A stretch of DNA of 64,000 nt, from positions 124,001 to 188,000 of the forward strand of contig JBATDG010000014.1 in NCBI GenBank assembly GCA_049663345.1. Reading direction: 5' to 3'. Below are positions 1 to 7,901 of this stretch, piece after piece. The stretch's first letter is position 1. Every line of letters starts with the position of its first letter. This DNA is from SZUA-365 sp049663345. GTDB lineage: Bacteria; Bacteroidota; Ignavibacteria; SZUA-365. A program made the position numbers and the translations under genes. The notes under the pieces were generated by a model that did no database searches, had not been told where the DNA came from, and saw only the letters and a list, made by a program, of their open reading frames with translations.

Positions 1-207
1 AAATCCTCCATCAGCGGCGTGGCGAAAAAAACGCTTCCACCATGGCAATTCAGCTCCGGAATCCATCTCGGCTATCGCTGCCGAGAGGTGGTAAGCGAAA
101 TCCATCGGCGCGGAAACTTTGGGCATTGCCCTCAGATCATTCAGCAAACGCTCCGACTCGAACGGAACGTCGCCGTTCATCATACTTGTGTCATTTGAAT
201 CAGACAT
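1..207 (-). CDS. Putative membrane-anchored anti-sigma factor, N-terminal part (runs off the window)
   Basis: An open frame begins at an ATG at 207 and stays open for 69 codons to the window edge, so only the N-terminus is visible. It starts 17 bases after the stop of the ECF sigma factor gene, the usual place for a cognate anti-sigma factor. The visible part is acidic and helical (about residues 15-50), then has a Pro-Trp-Trp-Lys-Arg-Phe-Phe stretch at 54-60 that looks like a juxtamembrane segment. No CxxC or HxxxCxxC zinc-finger pattern is present, so it would be a zinc-free anti-sigma factor if the role is right. The role is inferred from position; the membrane helix would lie outside the window. 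Confidence 0.55.
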   Translation of the reverse strand, partial: MSDSNDTSMMNGDVPFESERLLNDLRAMPKVSAPMDFAYHLSAAIAEMDSGAELPWWKRFFRHAADGGF

Positions 208-224
208 AGCGCACACTGGAGCAA

Positions 225-875
225 TTAATCATAAAGGTCTTTTAGAAGTTCCTGAAGCTGAAGGCGGCCTCGACTGATGCGCGACTTCACTGTGCCGATG
301 GGCATTTCCGTAATTTCAGCGATTTCCTCATAACTCATTTCCTGTATATCCCGCAGCACAACAGCTTCGCGGAAGACGTCGGGAAGCTTGAGCAGCGCTT
401 CCTGAATGCGCTCGGTCACGATGTTGCTGTCGGCCATCCGATCAGGGAGCGGCTCTCCATCCGGCAGGGGAATGGACCATTCTTCGTCATCATCCTTTTT
501 GCGATCAATGGGTCTCAGGTACTTGCGATGGCCCCTGCGCAGTTCGCTTTTCGCAAGGTTGCCGGCAATGGTATAGACCCAGGTCGAAAACCTGGCGATG
601 GTCCGGTACAGATGCTTCTTCCTGTACACGCGAATGAAGGTATCTTGAAGAATATCCGCCGCGTCTTCAGCATTTCCGGTGAAGCGGAAAATGTAGTTCA
701 TGAGGGGATTTTTGAAGCGCTCCACCAGAAGATCGAACGCAAGCTGCACATCTTGTTGAAACAGCAGCATGAGTTCTTCGTCAGACAGCTTCTCGAGGGT
801 GACACGATCCAGCTTATTTTCCTCGAGAAGGTGTTTTACCCTTTTTTCCAGGGAAAGTTCCTGGGCTTGATCCAT
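225..875 (-). CDS. ECF-type RNA polymerase sigma factor
   Basis: This 216-residue protein has the two-domain layout of ECF sigma factors and would redirect RNA polymerase to a specific promoter set. Region 2 lies at about 46-114 with the core-binding DAADILQDTF segment and the -10 recognition stretch ending in FSTWVYTIAGN. Region 4 lies at about 154-210 with the helix-turn-helix YEEIAEITEMPIGTVKSR at 182-199. A roughly 40-residue N-terminal extension and an acidic linker (127-150) are longer than in minimal ECF factors. The start is ATG. The putative anti-sigma gene follows after 17 bases. holA lies 17 bases upstream on the same strand, so the pair may be read through from holA. The target regulon cannot be told from this window. 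Confidence 0.93.
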   Translation of the reverse strand: MDQAQELSLEKRVKHLLEENKLDRVTLEKLSDEELMLLFQQDVQLAFDLLVERFKNPLMNYIFRFTGNAEDAADILQDTFIRVYRKKHLYRTIARFSTWVYTIAGNLAKSELRRGHRKYLRPIDRKKDDDEEWSIPLPDGEPLPDRMADSNIVTERIQEALLKLPDVFREAVVLRDIQEMSYEEIAEITEMPIGTVKSRISRGRLQLQELLKDLYD

Positions 876-892
876 GGATTGTCTGCGATTGA

Positions 893-1942
893 TTATTGAG
901 GTGAAACGGAAGTCAATTGTGCGACCAGCTGCGTCACTGCAACCGATTGCGAGACCGGCTGGGATTTAATAGCGATGTCTGCTGCTAAAATATATTCAAA
1001 ACAGGACTCAAAATACGAAGCATCAGGAAAATATTTCACGTATCTGCGAATATTCTCGATCTGCCAGGCCCAAACGACTCCTAAACTGCGTGCGTCCTCA
1101 TCGGTGGTCCGGTCGGAAAAGCGATAGCCTTTGACACGCCAGAGAAGAGACAGCTGACGGAAAAGCATGTTCACAATCATGAGGGGTTCTTGGCTTTCGA
1201 GGAGATGCTGCAGAATTTCCTGTGCACGTTTTCCATTTCTCTCGAAAACCGCGTTGCTGAGCTCGAAGATATTATACTGACGAGAAGCACCCAGATTTGC
1301 GTAGATATCGTCCGCTTCAACGCAGTTCTGGTCGGGCAGCGCCACGAGAAGCTTCTCGATTTCCGACGATAATTCTCTTGCGGAATTCCCTTTCAGCGTG
1401 TGGAATACGGTGCAGGCTTCGGGGGTAATGGATTTCCCATTCCGTTCCAGTTCGTGCACGATCCACTGCTGCGCCGCTGCGTCCTTAAGCGCCTTGAATT
1501 CAACGGCGCAGCCGGTAGCTGCCTTGCCTCGGCCCTGCTCGAGCAGGTGAGCCAAGACATCGATCGTCGTGGCTGCTTTCTTGCTCCGGGATCGCCCGGG
1601 TTTGAGTTCACCAGCGCATAGAATCAGAACGGTATCGAGCGATGGATTCTGCACATAGCCAGCAAGCGCCGGTTGCTTGAGAATGCCTTCGCTTTCACGC
1701 ACATAGACGACACGCTTTTCGCCCATGAATGGAAAGGCATTCGCGGCGATCGTAACTTCCTCGGCCTTCTGCTCGCTTCCCCGGAAAAGGTCGAGATTAA
1801 ACGATGGATCGCTTCCATCAAGCGCAGCGTCTATAAGCATTTTGGCGCTGCGTTCAATTAAAAATTCTTCCTCCCCGTAAAGAAGATACACGGGGAGAAA
1901 GGTTTTTTTTGCAATATGCTGCTGGAGGTCTTTTTCAGTCAA
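893..1942 (-). CDS. holA: DNA polymerase III subunit delta
   Basis: Delta is the clamp-loader subunit that opens the beta clamp during replication. The 349-residue product is close to the family length (about 340). It shows the expected N-terminal YLLYGEEEFL block (19-28), FPFMGEKRVV (about 70-79), the SRQYNIFELSNAV block of the middle domain (about 217-229) and the C-terminal LAADIAIKS helix. No ATG is available in frame: upstream is an in-frame stop, and the only start that keeps the conserved N-terminus is TTG at 1942. The gene sits 27 bases downstream of the cyclophilin gene on the same strand and 17 bases before the ECF sigma gene. Confidence 0.92.
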   Translation of the reverse strand: MTEKDLQQHIAKKTFLPVYLLYGEEEFLIERSAKMLIDAALDGSDPSFNLDLFRGSEQKAEEVTIAANAFPFMGEKRVVYVRESEGILKQPALAGYVQNPSLDTVLILCAGELKPGRSRSKKAATTIDVLAHLLEQGRGKAATGCAVEFKALKDAAAQQWIVHELERNGKSITPEACTVFHTLKGNSARELSSEIEKLLVALPDQNCVEADDIYANLGASRQYNIFELSNAVFERNGKRAQEILQHLLESQEPLMIVNMLFRQLSLLWRVKGYRFSDRTTDEDARSLGVVWAWQIENIRRYVKYFPDASYFESCFEYILAADIAIKSQPVSQSVAVTQLVAQLTSVSPQ

Positions 1943-1969
1943 GGGAACTGTTCTCTTGATGAAAACACA

Positions 1970-2557
1970 TTATTTGAGATGAACTTTCTTCATGATCATT
2001 TTCTCAACCGGACGATCGCCGGGGCCGGTTTTGGTTGCAGCTATTTTGTCAACTGTATCCATGCCGTCGACTACGTTTCCGAAGATTGTGTAGCTGGGCG
2101 GCAGGTTGCAATCTTTGTGACAGATAAAGAACTGACTGCCATTAGTATTCGGACCTGCGTTTGCCATGGCGACAACACCGCGTTTGTAGCCTGTTTTGTA
2201 GAGAGGGGAATTGGCATTCGTTTCGTCTTCAAACTTCTTGCCGTAAATGCTCTCGCCGCCAGAGCCGGTTCCGGTCGGGTCTCCACCCTGGATCATGAAT
2301 CCACTGATGACGCGATGAAAAATGATTCCGTCATAATAGCCCTTTTTGGCAAGCTGGACGAAGTTTTCCACGGTCTTCGGGGCATCGGTGCGGTACATTT
2401 CAATTTCGATATTGCCCATGTTGGTCTCGATAACGACGATTTCCTTCTCCACCTTGGTCTCCTTCTTGGTTGATGATTTTGCCTTCTGGGCGCTGGAAAT
2501 GGACACACCCATAGTCAATGCAAAAACGAGTATTGTGAGTATGCGGAGGTAACGCAT
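1970..2557 (-). CDS. Secreted cyclophilin-type peptidyl-prolyl cis-trans isomerase
   Basis: The enzyme catalyses cis-trans isomerisation of X-Pro bonds in exported proteins. The 195-residue precursor has a Sec signal peptide at 1-23 (cleavage predicted after SSA). A lysine-rich linker then leads to a complete small cyclophilin domain from about 40. The active-site set is present: the FHR segment with R82, FMIQGG with F87 and Q90, and the GSQFF segment with Q142 and F143. The strong signal peptide indicates a periplasmic protein; no lipobox is seen. It is 12 bases downstream of uppP, consistent with cotranscription. Confidence 0.93.
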   Translation of the reverse strand: MRYLRILTILVFALTMGVSISSAQKAKSSTKKETKVEKEIVVIETNMGNIEIEMYRTDAPKTVENFVQLAKKGYYDGIIFHRVISGFMIQGGDPTGTGSGGESIYGKKFEDETNANSPLYKTGYKRGVVAMANAGPNTNGSQFFICHKDCNLPPSYTIFGNVVDGMDTVDKIAATKTGPGDRPVEKMIMKKVHLK

Positions 2558-2570
2558 GTTTGATCTCCTG

Positions 2571-3392
2571 TTATGGTTGAATAAAATCGAGTGAAATCAT
2601 TATTAGTATGATGCTGCCCAGCGCTATGCGATAGATAATGAACAGCCAGGTGCTGTGAGTGCGCAGGTAGCGCAAGAGAAATTCAATCGAGAAATAGCCG
2701 ACGACACCGGAAACGACGACTGCAACGAGCAAGGCGATACCAAATTCTCCTGCCAGAACATCGTGCAATTTGTACAGCTGGTACAGACCGCTAAGCGTTA
2801 TTGCAGGGATGCTCAACAGAAACGAAAATCTTGCCGCATCCTCACGATTGATGTTGAGGAAGAGGCCGGCGGTGATCGTTGTTCCAGAACGGGATGCGCC
2901 GGGGATCAGAGCCAGGGCCTGCGCAAATCCGATCAGTTGAGTATCGAAAAGACTCATTTTCTCAAGTGTTCTGTTCCGTTTTCCAATTTTTTCTGCGACG
3001 GCTAAAAGCAGGGCAAGCACAATCAGAGAAATGGCGATCACGATCAGCGAGCGAAATTCCGTCTCAATCAGATCCTTGAAGATCAGTCCCAATACTCCGA
3101 TTGGAATTGTGCCGAGAAGAATCCACCATGCCATTCTCGATTCCTGAGTCTCGAACGGCTTCAGTGCCAGAACGGATCGCGTAAACGCACGGGAAAGGGA
3201 GAGGATGTCGCTCCGAAAGAAAATGAATACCGCGATTAGCGTTCCGATCTGCGTGACAGCAGTGAAGGCCGCTCCCGGATCCTCCCAGCCGACAAAGGCT
3301 GGAATGATGCGTAAGTGGGCAGTACTGCTTATGGGAAGAAATTCAGTCAGCCCCTGGACAATACCCAGGACAACGGCTTCAAACAAATTCAT
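2571..3392 (-). CDS. uppP: Undecaprenyl-diphosphatase
   Basis: This integral membrane phosphatase recycles undecaprenyl pyrophosphate to the monophosphate lipid carrier used for peptidoglycan and O-antigen synthesis. The 273-residue protein is of normal family length with about eight hydrophobic segments. Both signature motifs are visible: QGLTEFLPISSTAHL at 13-27, containing the acidic QxxxE set, and PGASRSGTT at 164-172 with the essential arginine R168. Some members confer bacitracin resistance when overexpressed. It starts with ATG and is followed at 12 bases by the cyclophilin gene. Confidence 0.96.
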   Translation of the reverse strand: MNLFEAVVLGIVQGLTEFLPISSTAHLRIIPAFVGWEDPGAAFTAVTQIGTLIAVFIFFRSDILSLSRAFTRSVLALKPFETQESRMAWWILLGTIPIGVLGLIFKDLIETEFRSLIVIAISLIVLALLLAVAEKIGKRNRTLEKMSLFDTQLIGFAQALALIPGASRSGTTITAGLFLNINREDAARFSFLLSIPAITLSGLYQLYKLHDVLAGEFGIALLVAVVVSGVVGYFSIEFLLRYLRTHSTWLFIIYRIALGSIILIMISLDFIQP

Positions 3393-3419
3393 ATTCGCGA
3401 CGTCCTATTTCTAGCGAGC

Positions 3420-5606
3420 TCACAGGTTGACGATCTCCTTCTTGTTCAGCGCATCGATGATGCGGAAGGTCGTGCGGGTCGTCGCAATGATGCTTTCAAG
3501 TGGGATGACGGGATCCGCTTTCTTCCTGATTGCGTCCATGAAAGCATTCACTTCATTGCGATGTCCTTTATCACCGTCGCCTTTCTTGCGGGTTTGCTTT
3601 CCGTCTCTGGCCAGTGTCAGATTCTGGAAATTCTCCATCACTGCAGACGCATTCCCGCAGCTCATAATAATGCGCTCTTTTGGGATCGAGGAATCTCCAT
3701 TGGCGACATATGTGATTATTCCCACGGAACCATCACTCATGCGCATGGTGATATTTACGCTGTCAAAATTGGTGACTGAGGCATTTTCCGACGCGATGCA
3801 CTCGGCGCTTATGCGCTGCGGATGTGCTCCGGTAAGGTATTGGATCGTGTCGATAAAATGACAGACTTCTCCGATAATGCGTCCACCGCCTTCCGTCGGA
3901 TGCTGCGTCCAGTGATCCTTGGGAAGGAATCCGGCATTGATATAATAATGCACAACCGACGGCTCCCGGTATTCCGCAAAAAAGGCCCGCATATCCATTA
4001 CAAGCGGAGCGAAGCGGCGGTTGAAACCAACCATCAGATGAATCTTTCCGCGAAGTTCCGGATGCGTGGTTATCAGGGTTTCGATCGGCGCAAGTTCCTC
4101 TTCGTTCAGCGCGAGCGGTTTTTCCACGAACACATGCTTACCGTGCTGCAGAGCTGCGTATGTGAAGGGGGCGTGCTGTCCATGCGGCGTGGCGATGAAT
4201 ACGGTCCCGATAACTTCGTTGGAGAGGATATCTTCAGGATTTGTGCTCGAATGGCGGAAGCCGAATTTGCCCCGCATGTCGGCTCCTGTCAAACCGCTCC
4301 GGTTGCAGACTGTGTCGAGAGTGACATCTTCCATTGCCTTGAGATGGGGAAGCAGGTAGCCGGAGGCAAAGCTGCCGGCGCCGATAAACCCGACGGAAAG
4401 GGAACTGCGTTTGGGAGAAATAACGGGACCGGGAGAAGTCGATGGATCGTGTGAAAGCGTTTTCAGCTCCTCGCTGTCCATATCGTCGTAGGCGAGCACG
4501 ATGCCTGTGTAGGGTTCGGTCTTCTGACCTTCGATCAGTTCATAGGCCTTGAGTGCATCCTCAACGCCGAAGCGGTGTGTGGTGAGTACGTCGGTGTTGA
4601 TGCGCCCCTGAGCGAGAAGCTGGAGGTATGCCTGCATGTTCCGGTTTTCGGTCCAGCGCACGTAGCCAATTGGATAATCCAGACCCTGTTCCTCGTACTG
4701 CTTGTCGTAGCGTCCGGGACCATAGGAACGGGATATCCGGATATCGATTTCCTTCATGTAGTAGGGACCGCGTGGAATGTTCATCGACGCGGCGCCCACG
4801 ATGACGACGCGACCTCTTTCGCGTGTGATTTTACCTGCGAGGTCGATCGGATCATTGCTCGTAGTGCCAGCGGTGATGATGACAGCATCCGCTCCGTGCC
4901 CCCCGCTTATGGACTGCACGACGCTTGCCACTGGATCATCGTGCCTGTGCAGCGCCACATCGGCACCTGAGCGCAAGGCCATCTGAACTGCCAGCGGATC
5001 GAGATCAACGCCTACGACCTTGCAGCCGTTGGCTTTGAGAAATTGCACGGTGAATTGTCCGAGTAAACCCAGTCCGATGACGACTATGGTTTCACCCAGA
5101 AGCGGGGCAGTTTGACGCACGCCCTGCAGCGCAATCGAAGCGATCGTCGTGTAGGCCGCGGATTCCATTGAGACTCCTTCAGGAATCTTGGCGACCAGGT
5201 TGCGTGGAACAGTGATGATGTCGCTGTGGAAAGCATAGTCAGCGCCTGCACATGCAACGCGATCACCGATCTCGATGTCCTGAACACTTTCTTCCACGGC
5301 GACGACCACGCCAGCTGTGCTGTAGCCGAGTCCGGCATACGAATCGAGTTTGCTCATGATGCGCTTGTAGGTGCGCGTCAGGCCGTTTTTCTTGACCTCA
5401 TCGATGACCTTCCGAACTTCATCCGGTTGACTTTTTGCGCGCTGAAGCAGGGAGGATTTACGGGAATCAACAGAAGTTTTTTCTGTTCCCGCACTGATGA
5501 CGGAGAAATAATTTTTTACTAGTACCATTCCGGTGCCAGCTGCCGGAGCAGGCACTTCGGACACCTTCATGGCACCAGTTTTGATGTGTTGTGCGATCTG
5601 TTTCAT
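3420..5606 (-). CDS. Bi-domain oxidoreductase: MDR dehydrogenase fused to Gfo/Idh/MocA dehydrogenase
   Basis: The 728-residue protein joins two NAD(P)-dependent dehydrogenases. Residues 1-370 form a medium-chain dehydrogenase with a GroES-like part and a Rossmann motif (GLGLLGQ at about 178-184). Residues 403-725 form a Gfo/Idh/MocA domain with a second Rossmann start (GFIGAGSFASG at about 406-416) and the catalytic EKP motif at about 495-497. The usual zinc-binding cysteines of alcohol dehydrogenases are absent, so the first half is the zinc-free type. Fusions of this kind usually sit in surface-polysaccharide loci, so a sugar or sugar-nucleotide substrate is likely, but no other such gene is adjacent. 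ATG at 5606 is preferred over the TTG two codons upstream. Confidence 0.9.
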   Translation of the reverse strand: MKQIAQHIKTGAMKVSEVPAPAAGTGMVLVKNYFSVISAGTEKTSVDSRKSSLLQRAKSQPDEVRKVIDEVKKNGLTRTYKRIMSKLDSYAGLGYSTAGVVVAVEESVQDIEIGDRVACAGADYAFHSDIITVPRNLVAKIPEGVSMESAAYTTIASIALQGVRQTAPLLGETIVVIGLGLLGQFTVQFLKANGCKVVGVDLDPLAVQMALRSGADVALHRHDDPVASVVQSISGGHGADAVIITAGTTSNDPIDLAGKITRERGRVVIVGAASMNIPRGPYYMKEIDIRISRSYGPGRYDKQYEEQGLDYPIGYVRWTENRNMQAYLQLLAQGRINTDVLTTHRFGVEDALKAYELIEGQKTEPYTGIVLAYDDMDSEELKTLSHDPSTSPGPVISPKRSSLSVGFIGAGSFASGYLLPHLKAMEDVTLDTVCNRSGLTGADMRGKFGFRHSSTNPEDILSNEVIGTVFIATPHGQHAPFTYAALQHGKHVFVEKPLALNEEELAPIETLITTHPELRGKIHLMVGFNRRFAPLVMDMRAFFAEYREPSVVHYYINAGFLPKDHWTQHPTEGGGRIIGEVCHFIDTIQYLTGAHPQRISAECIASENASVTNFDSVNITMRMSDGSVGIITYVANGDSSIPKERIIMSCGNASAVMENFQNLTLARDGKQTRKKGDGDKGHRNEVNAFMDAIRKKADPVIPLESIIATTRTTFRIIDALNKKEIVNL

Positions 5607-5642
5607 TCCCAAAAAGTAAGCTTTTACCCAGTTTTATCCTAT

Positions 5643-5674
5643 ACGAAAACGGCTCCCACAAGGAGCCGCTTCGT
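5643..5674 (-). terminator. Rho-independent terminator closing the sigma/anti-sigma operon
   Basis: Read on the minus strand, a GC-rich stem (CGGCTCC paired with GGAGCCG, five-base loop, extended outward by ACGAA/TTCGT with a small bulge) is followed by TTTTC. It lies just past the stop of the CpxP/Spy-like gene (5688) and before the start of the bi-domain oxidoreductase (5606), so it separates the two transcription units. Confidence 0.75.
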
Positions 5675-5687
5675 GCAAGCGCAAACA

Positions 5688-6158
5688 TTATTTTCTATGC
5701 GGCGGTCGTCCGGCCTTCTCGAGAAGACGGCGAACCTCCTGTCTGAAATGCTCTTCGAACAAAACGATTTTTGCGACCTGCTGCATTGTCAGAAAGTCCG
5801 TTAGGGACAGCAGAAATGCGTGTTTTCCGTGTCCGATCTGGCTGCTGATTTCATCAATTCGCTGGAGCTGATTCTTAAGTGAGGCATCCTCAGCCTTGTC
5901 TTCAATCAGGCCGCTCAATTCCTTCAGCATCTTTTTGCGCTGATCCATCAGGGTTTTCTCTGCTTCACGAAACTCTTTTTCCCTTACAGAAAGACGTATC
6001 GCCTGCTCTTCATTCAGATCAAGAGCTTTTATCAACTTGATGGTGCGTAATTCTTCAAGTCTTTGACGACCCTGGCCCTCGGGCAGGGGTTCGTCCTGTG
6101 CGTATGCGCCGGAGAAAAGCAGCAGTGAAAGTGCTATTGATAATAGGGTGGTTTTCAT
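5688..6158 (-). CDS. CpxP/Spy/CnrX-like periplasmic helical protein
   Basis: The 156-residue precursor has a signal peptide at 1-20 (cleavage after AYA). What follows is an almost entirely helical, charged region of the sort found in CpxP, Spy and metal-sensor CnrX proteins: a LDLNEEQAIRLS helix start around 45-57, long amphipathic helices to about 110, and a second pair of helices with the FLTMQQVAKIVLFEEHF segment. These families act in the periplasm as chaperones or as metal/stress sensors that signal through an anti-sigma factor or histidine kinase. It is the last gene of a four-gene operon after an ECF sigma factor and its anti-sigma factor, which favours the sensor reading. The C-terminal tail is basic. 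Family assignment is from pattern, not from strong identity. Confidence 0.75.
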   Translation of the reverse strand: MKTTLLSIALSLLLFSGAYAQDEPLPEGQGRQRLEELRTIKLIKALDLNEEQAIRLSVREKEFREAEKTLMDQRKKMLKELSGLIEDKAEDASLKNQLQRIDEISSQIGHGKHAFLLSLTDFLTMQQVAKIVLFEEHFRQEVRRLLEKAGRPPHRK

Positions 6159-6165
6159 GTTTGCC

Positions 6166-6864
6166 TCACAGAAGCATGATCGATTGATTTTGAAGAATAG
6201 TTACAATGTCGTCTGCATCCGATTGGGACAGCTGTTCGAGTACGTCATCTGGCGAAATGTACTCAAGACTGGCACTCACTACCGAAGAATATGAAACATC
6301 ATCCAGGAGTGTTTCATCTATTTCAGTGTTCAGGACAGTCGCATCAGCGAGGTCGTTAATCTCGTACGCACCAATCTCGCCGCTGCTCTGCAATTCGGAT
6401 AGAAGCACGTCGTTGAGCAGGGGAGTGAGCGTTTCAATTTCAGCAAGGCCGTTGACATCCGCTTCGCTGATTAAACCAGAGAACATCATTTCAGATGAAC
6501 TCGACCGCCCCGCAAACGGGAAATAAAAGACGCTGGCAATAAGCAGCAGAACGGCTGTTGCGAGAACAGGAACAAGAAACGCGGGCCGTGTGAAGTTCCG
6601 CACACTGGAAAATTGACCCCTGCGGCGTCGATCAATCTCCGCATTAATGCCAACCAGGAAGCTTCCAGGATCAAGGATGCTGCTCTTCGGAATATCGCGA
6701 GTGAGTGCACCGGTGAACAGTGCTCGAAGATGCTGTTCCTCACTCGCGCAGGTTGCGGAGACTGAAAGATGTTTGCGAAGCGCTGCGGATTGCTCAGCAT
6801 CGAGCTTCCCGTCAACGTAATCGGGCAGGAGCCCGCGACAGTCTTTACATTTGAGCTTTGACAT
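6166..6864 (-). CDS. Transmembrane anti-sigma factor with variant zinc finger
   Basis: This 232-residue protein has a cytoplasmic N-terminal anti-sigma domain, one membrane helix (about 95-117) and an acidic periplasmic domain of about 110 residues. The N-terminus carries C6xxC9, then H32 and C39. The usual zf-HC2 signature HxxxCxxC is altered: there are six residues between H32 and C39, and the final cysteine is missing. Zinc binding is therefore possible but unproven. The ATG at 6864 (MSKLKCKDC) overlaps the end of the ECF sigma gene by 20 bases, typical of a translationally coupled sigma/anti-sigma pair; a TTG three codons earlier is the alternative start. It should hold the sigma factor at the membrane until an envelope signal releases it. 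Confidence 0.85.
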   Translation of the reverse strand: MSKLKCKDCRGLLPDYVDGKLDAEQSAALRKHLSVSATCASEEQHLRALFTGALTRDIPKSSILDPGSFLVGINAEIDRRRRGQFSSVRNFTRPAFLVPVLATAVLLLIASVFYFPFAGRSSSSEMMFSGLISEADVNGLAEIETLTPLLNDVLLSELQSSGEIGAYEINDLADATVLNTEIDETLLDDVSYSSVVSASLEYISPDDVLEQLSQSDADDIVTILQNQSIMLL

Positions 6865-7393
6865 GGGATTCAATTTTTTTTACAGCATGGTGATAATTTG
6901 CTTTCAAGCCGCCGATAGATGTTTTGAGGATCGCTGAAATTTCTTCGTAAGAAAGTTCTTCGAAATATCGAAGCACGAAAACGGCTTTCTGTTTATGAGG
7001 AAGTTTTTCCACTGCCTGTTGAACCAGATTTCGCAGTTCGTCCCTTTCGACAATCCCGGATGGTGTGGGACTTGCATCGGGCAGTTCGCGATGATCGTCG
7101 TCCAGACGGAAGAACGTCTTCAGCTTTGTTTTCCGCAGATGATTCAGGCTGAGGTTTACAGCGATACGATAGAGCCAGGTAAATATCTGTGCATCGCCCC
7201 GAAATTCGGAAACCTTTTCGAAGGCCTTGATAAAGACTTCCTGTGCGATATCCAGGGCATCGTCTGAATCGGTCACGATGCGCTTTATCACATGAAACAC
7301 TCTTTCCTGGTGTGTGCGAACCAGAAGGTTGAATGCAGTCCGGTCTCCCAGTCGGCAGGCTTCCAGTATGTCGGCGTCGCGCGTAGATTGCAT
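6845..7393 (-). CDS. ECF-type RNA polymerase sigma factor
   Basis: With the start at ATG 7393 this is a standard-sized ECF sigma factor of 182 residues. Region 2 runs from about 20 to 88 (LDIAQEVFIKAFEKV, then FTWLYRIAVNLSLNHLR). Region 4 runs from about 120 to 175 (LPHKQKAVFVLRYFEELSYEEI). An earlier ATG at 7453 would add 20 residues and start 8 bases after the stop of the EF-hand gene with a GGAGG inside that gene's last codons, so it cannot be excluded. The frame stays open further upstream, but that part overlaps the EF-hand coding sequence. The gene is coupled to the anti-sigma gene by a 20-base overlap. Confidence 0.92.
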   Translation of the reverse strand: MQSTRDADILEACRLGDRTAFNLLVRTHQERVFHVIKRIVTDSDDALDIAQEVFIKAFEKVSEFRGDAQIFTWLYRIAVNLSLNHLRKTKLKTFFRLDDDHRELPDASPTPSGIVERDELRNLVQQAVEKLPHKQKAVFVLRYFEELSYEEISAILKTSIGGLKANYHHAVKKIESHVKAQM

Positions 7394-7460
7394 GGATATT
7401 GGAAGGTACGAACTGCATGATTCTGTTCCGATATGTGATTGATCACGGAACATCAGACGC

Positions 7461-7805
7461 TCAGAAGCCTCCGCCTCCAGGGCGGCCGCCCTGCATACCG
7501 CTTCCGTGGCCGCGCCGCTCACCGCCCCTGCCGCGAAACTCCTCCTGTGCAGCGGAAAATTCATCCAACGTTATGTAGCCATCTGCATCTTTGTCTATCC
7601 TCTGAAATCGCTCTTCGGGGCTTCCCATTCGTGAGGGCATATCCCTGAACTCATCCCAGGAGATCCGGCCGTCCTGGTCTTTGTCCATCCGCTGGAAAAA
7701 AACCTGCGGGTCGCGTTCGGGACGCTGTTCGGGTTCTGACGACGAACATGCTGAAAGAATAAGTGCGCTTGCTAAAACAACGAGGGAGACAGTGAATATT
7801 CGCAT
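7461..7805 (-). CDS. Lipoprotein with two EF-hand calcium-binding loops
   Basis: From the ATG at 7805 the 114-residue protein opens with a lipoprotein signal peptide ending in the lipobox LSAC (C20). Two canonical EF-hand loops follow: D41-K-D-Q-D-G-R-I-S-W-D-E52 and D71-K-D-A-D-G-Y-I-T-L-D-E82, each with acidic residues at positions 1, 3, 5 and 12. The tail is rich in Gly, Arg and His. It should be a calcium-binding protein anchored to the envelope. It is the first gene of the operon with an ECF sigma factor, anti-sigma factor and CpxP-like protein, so it may be part of the signal input or an output of the regulon. The longer frame from 7853 lacks a sensible signal peptide. Confidence 0.85.
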   Translation of the reverse strand: MRIFTVSLVVLASALILSACSSSEPEQRPERDPQVFFQRMDKDQDGRISWDEFRDMPSRMGSPEERFQRIDKDADGYITLDEFSAAQEEFRGRGGERRGHGSGMQGGRPGGGGF

Positions 7806-7901
7806 GCTGAAATGACGCCTTTCTGGTAAATCCATCATATTGCAGTTGGACACAAGCTCGCGTCACTGGTTTAATACCCGCTGCAACCATTCCCGACGGA
7901 T

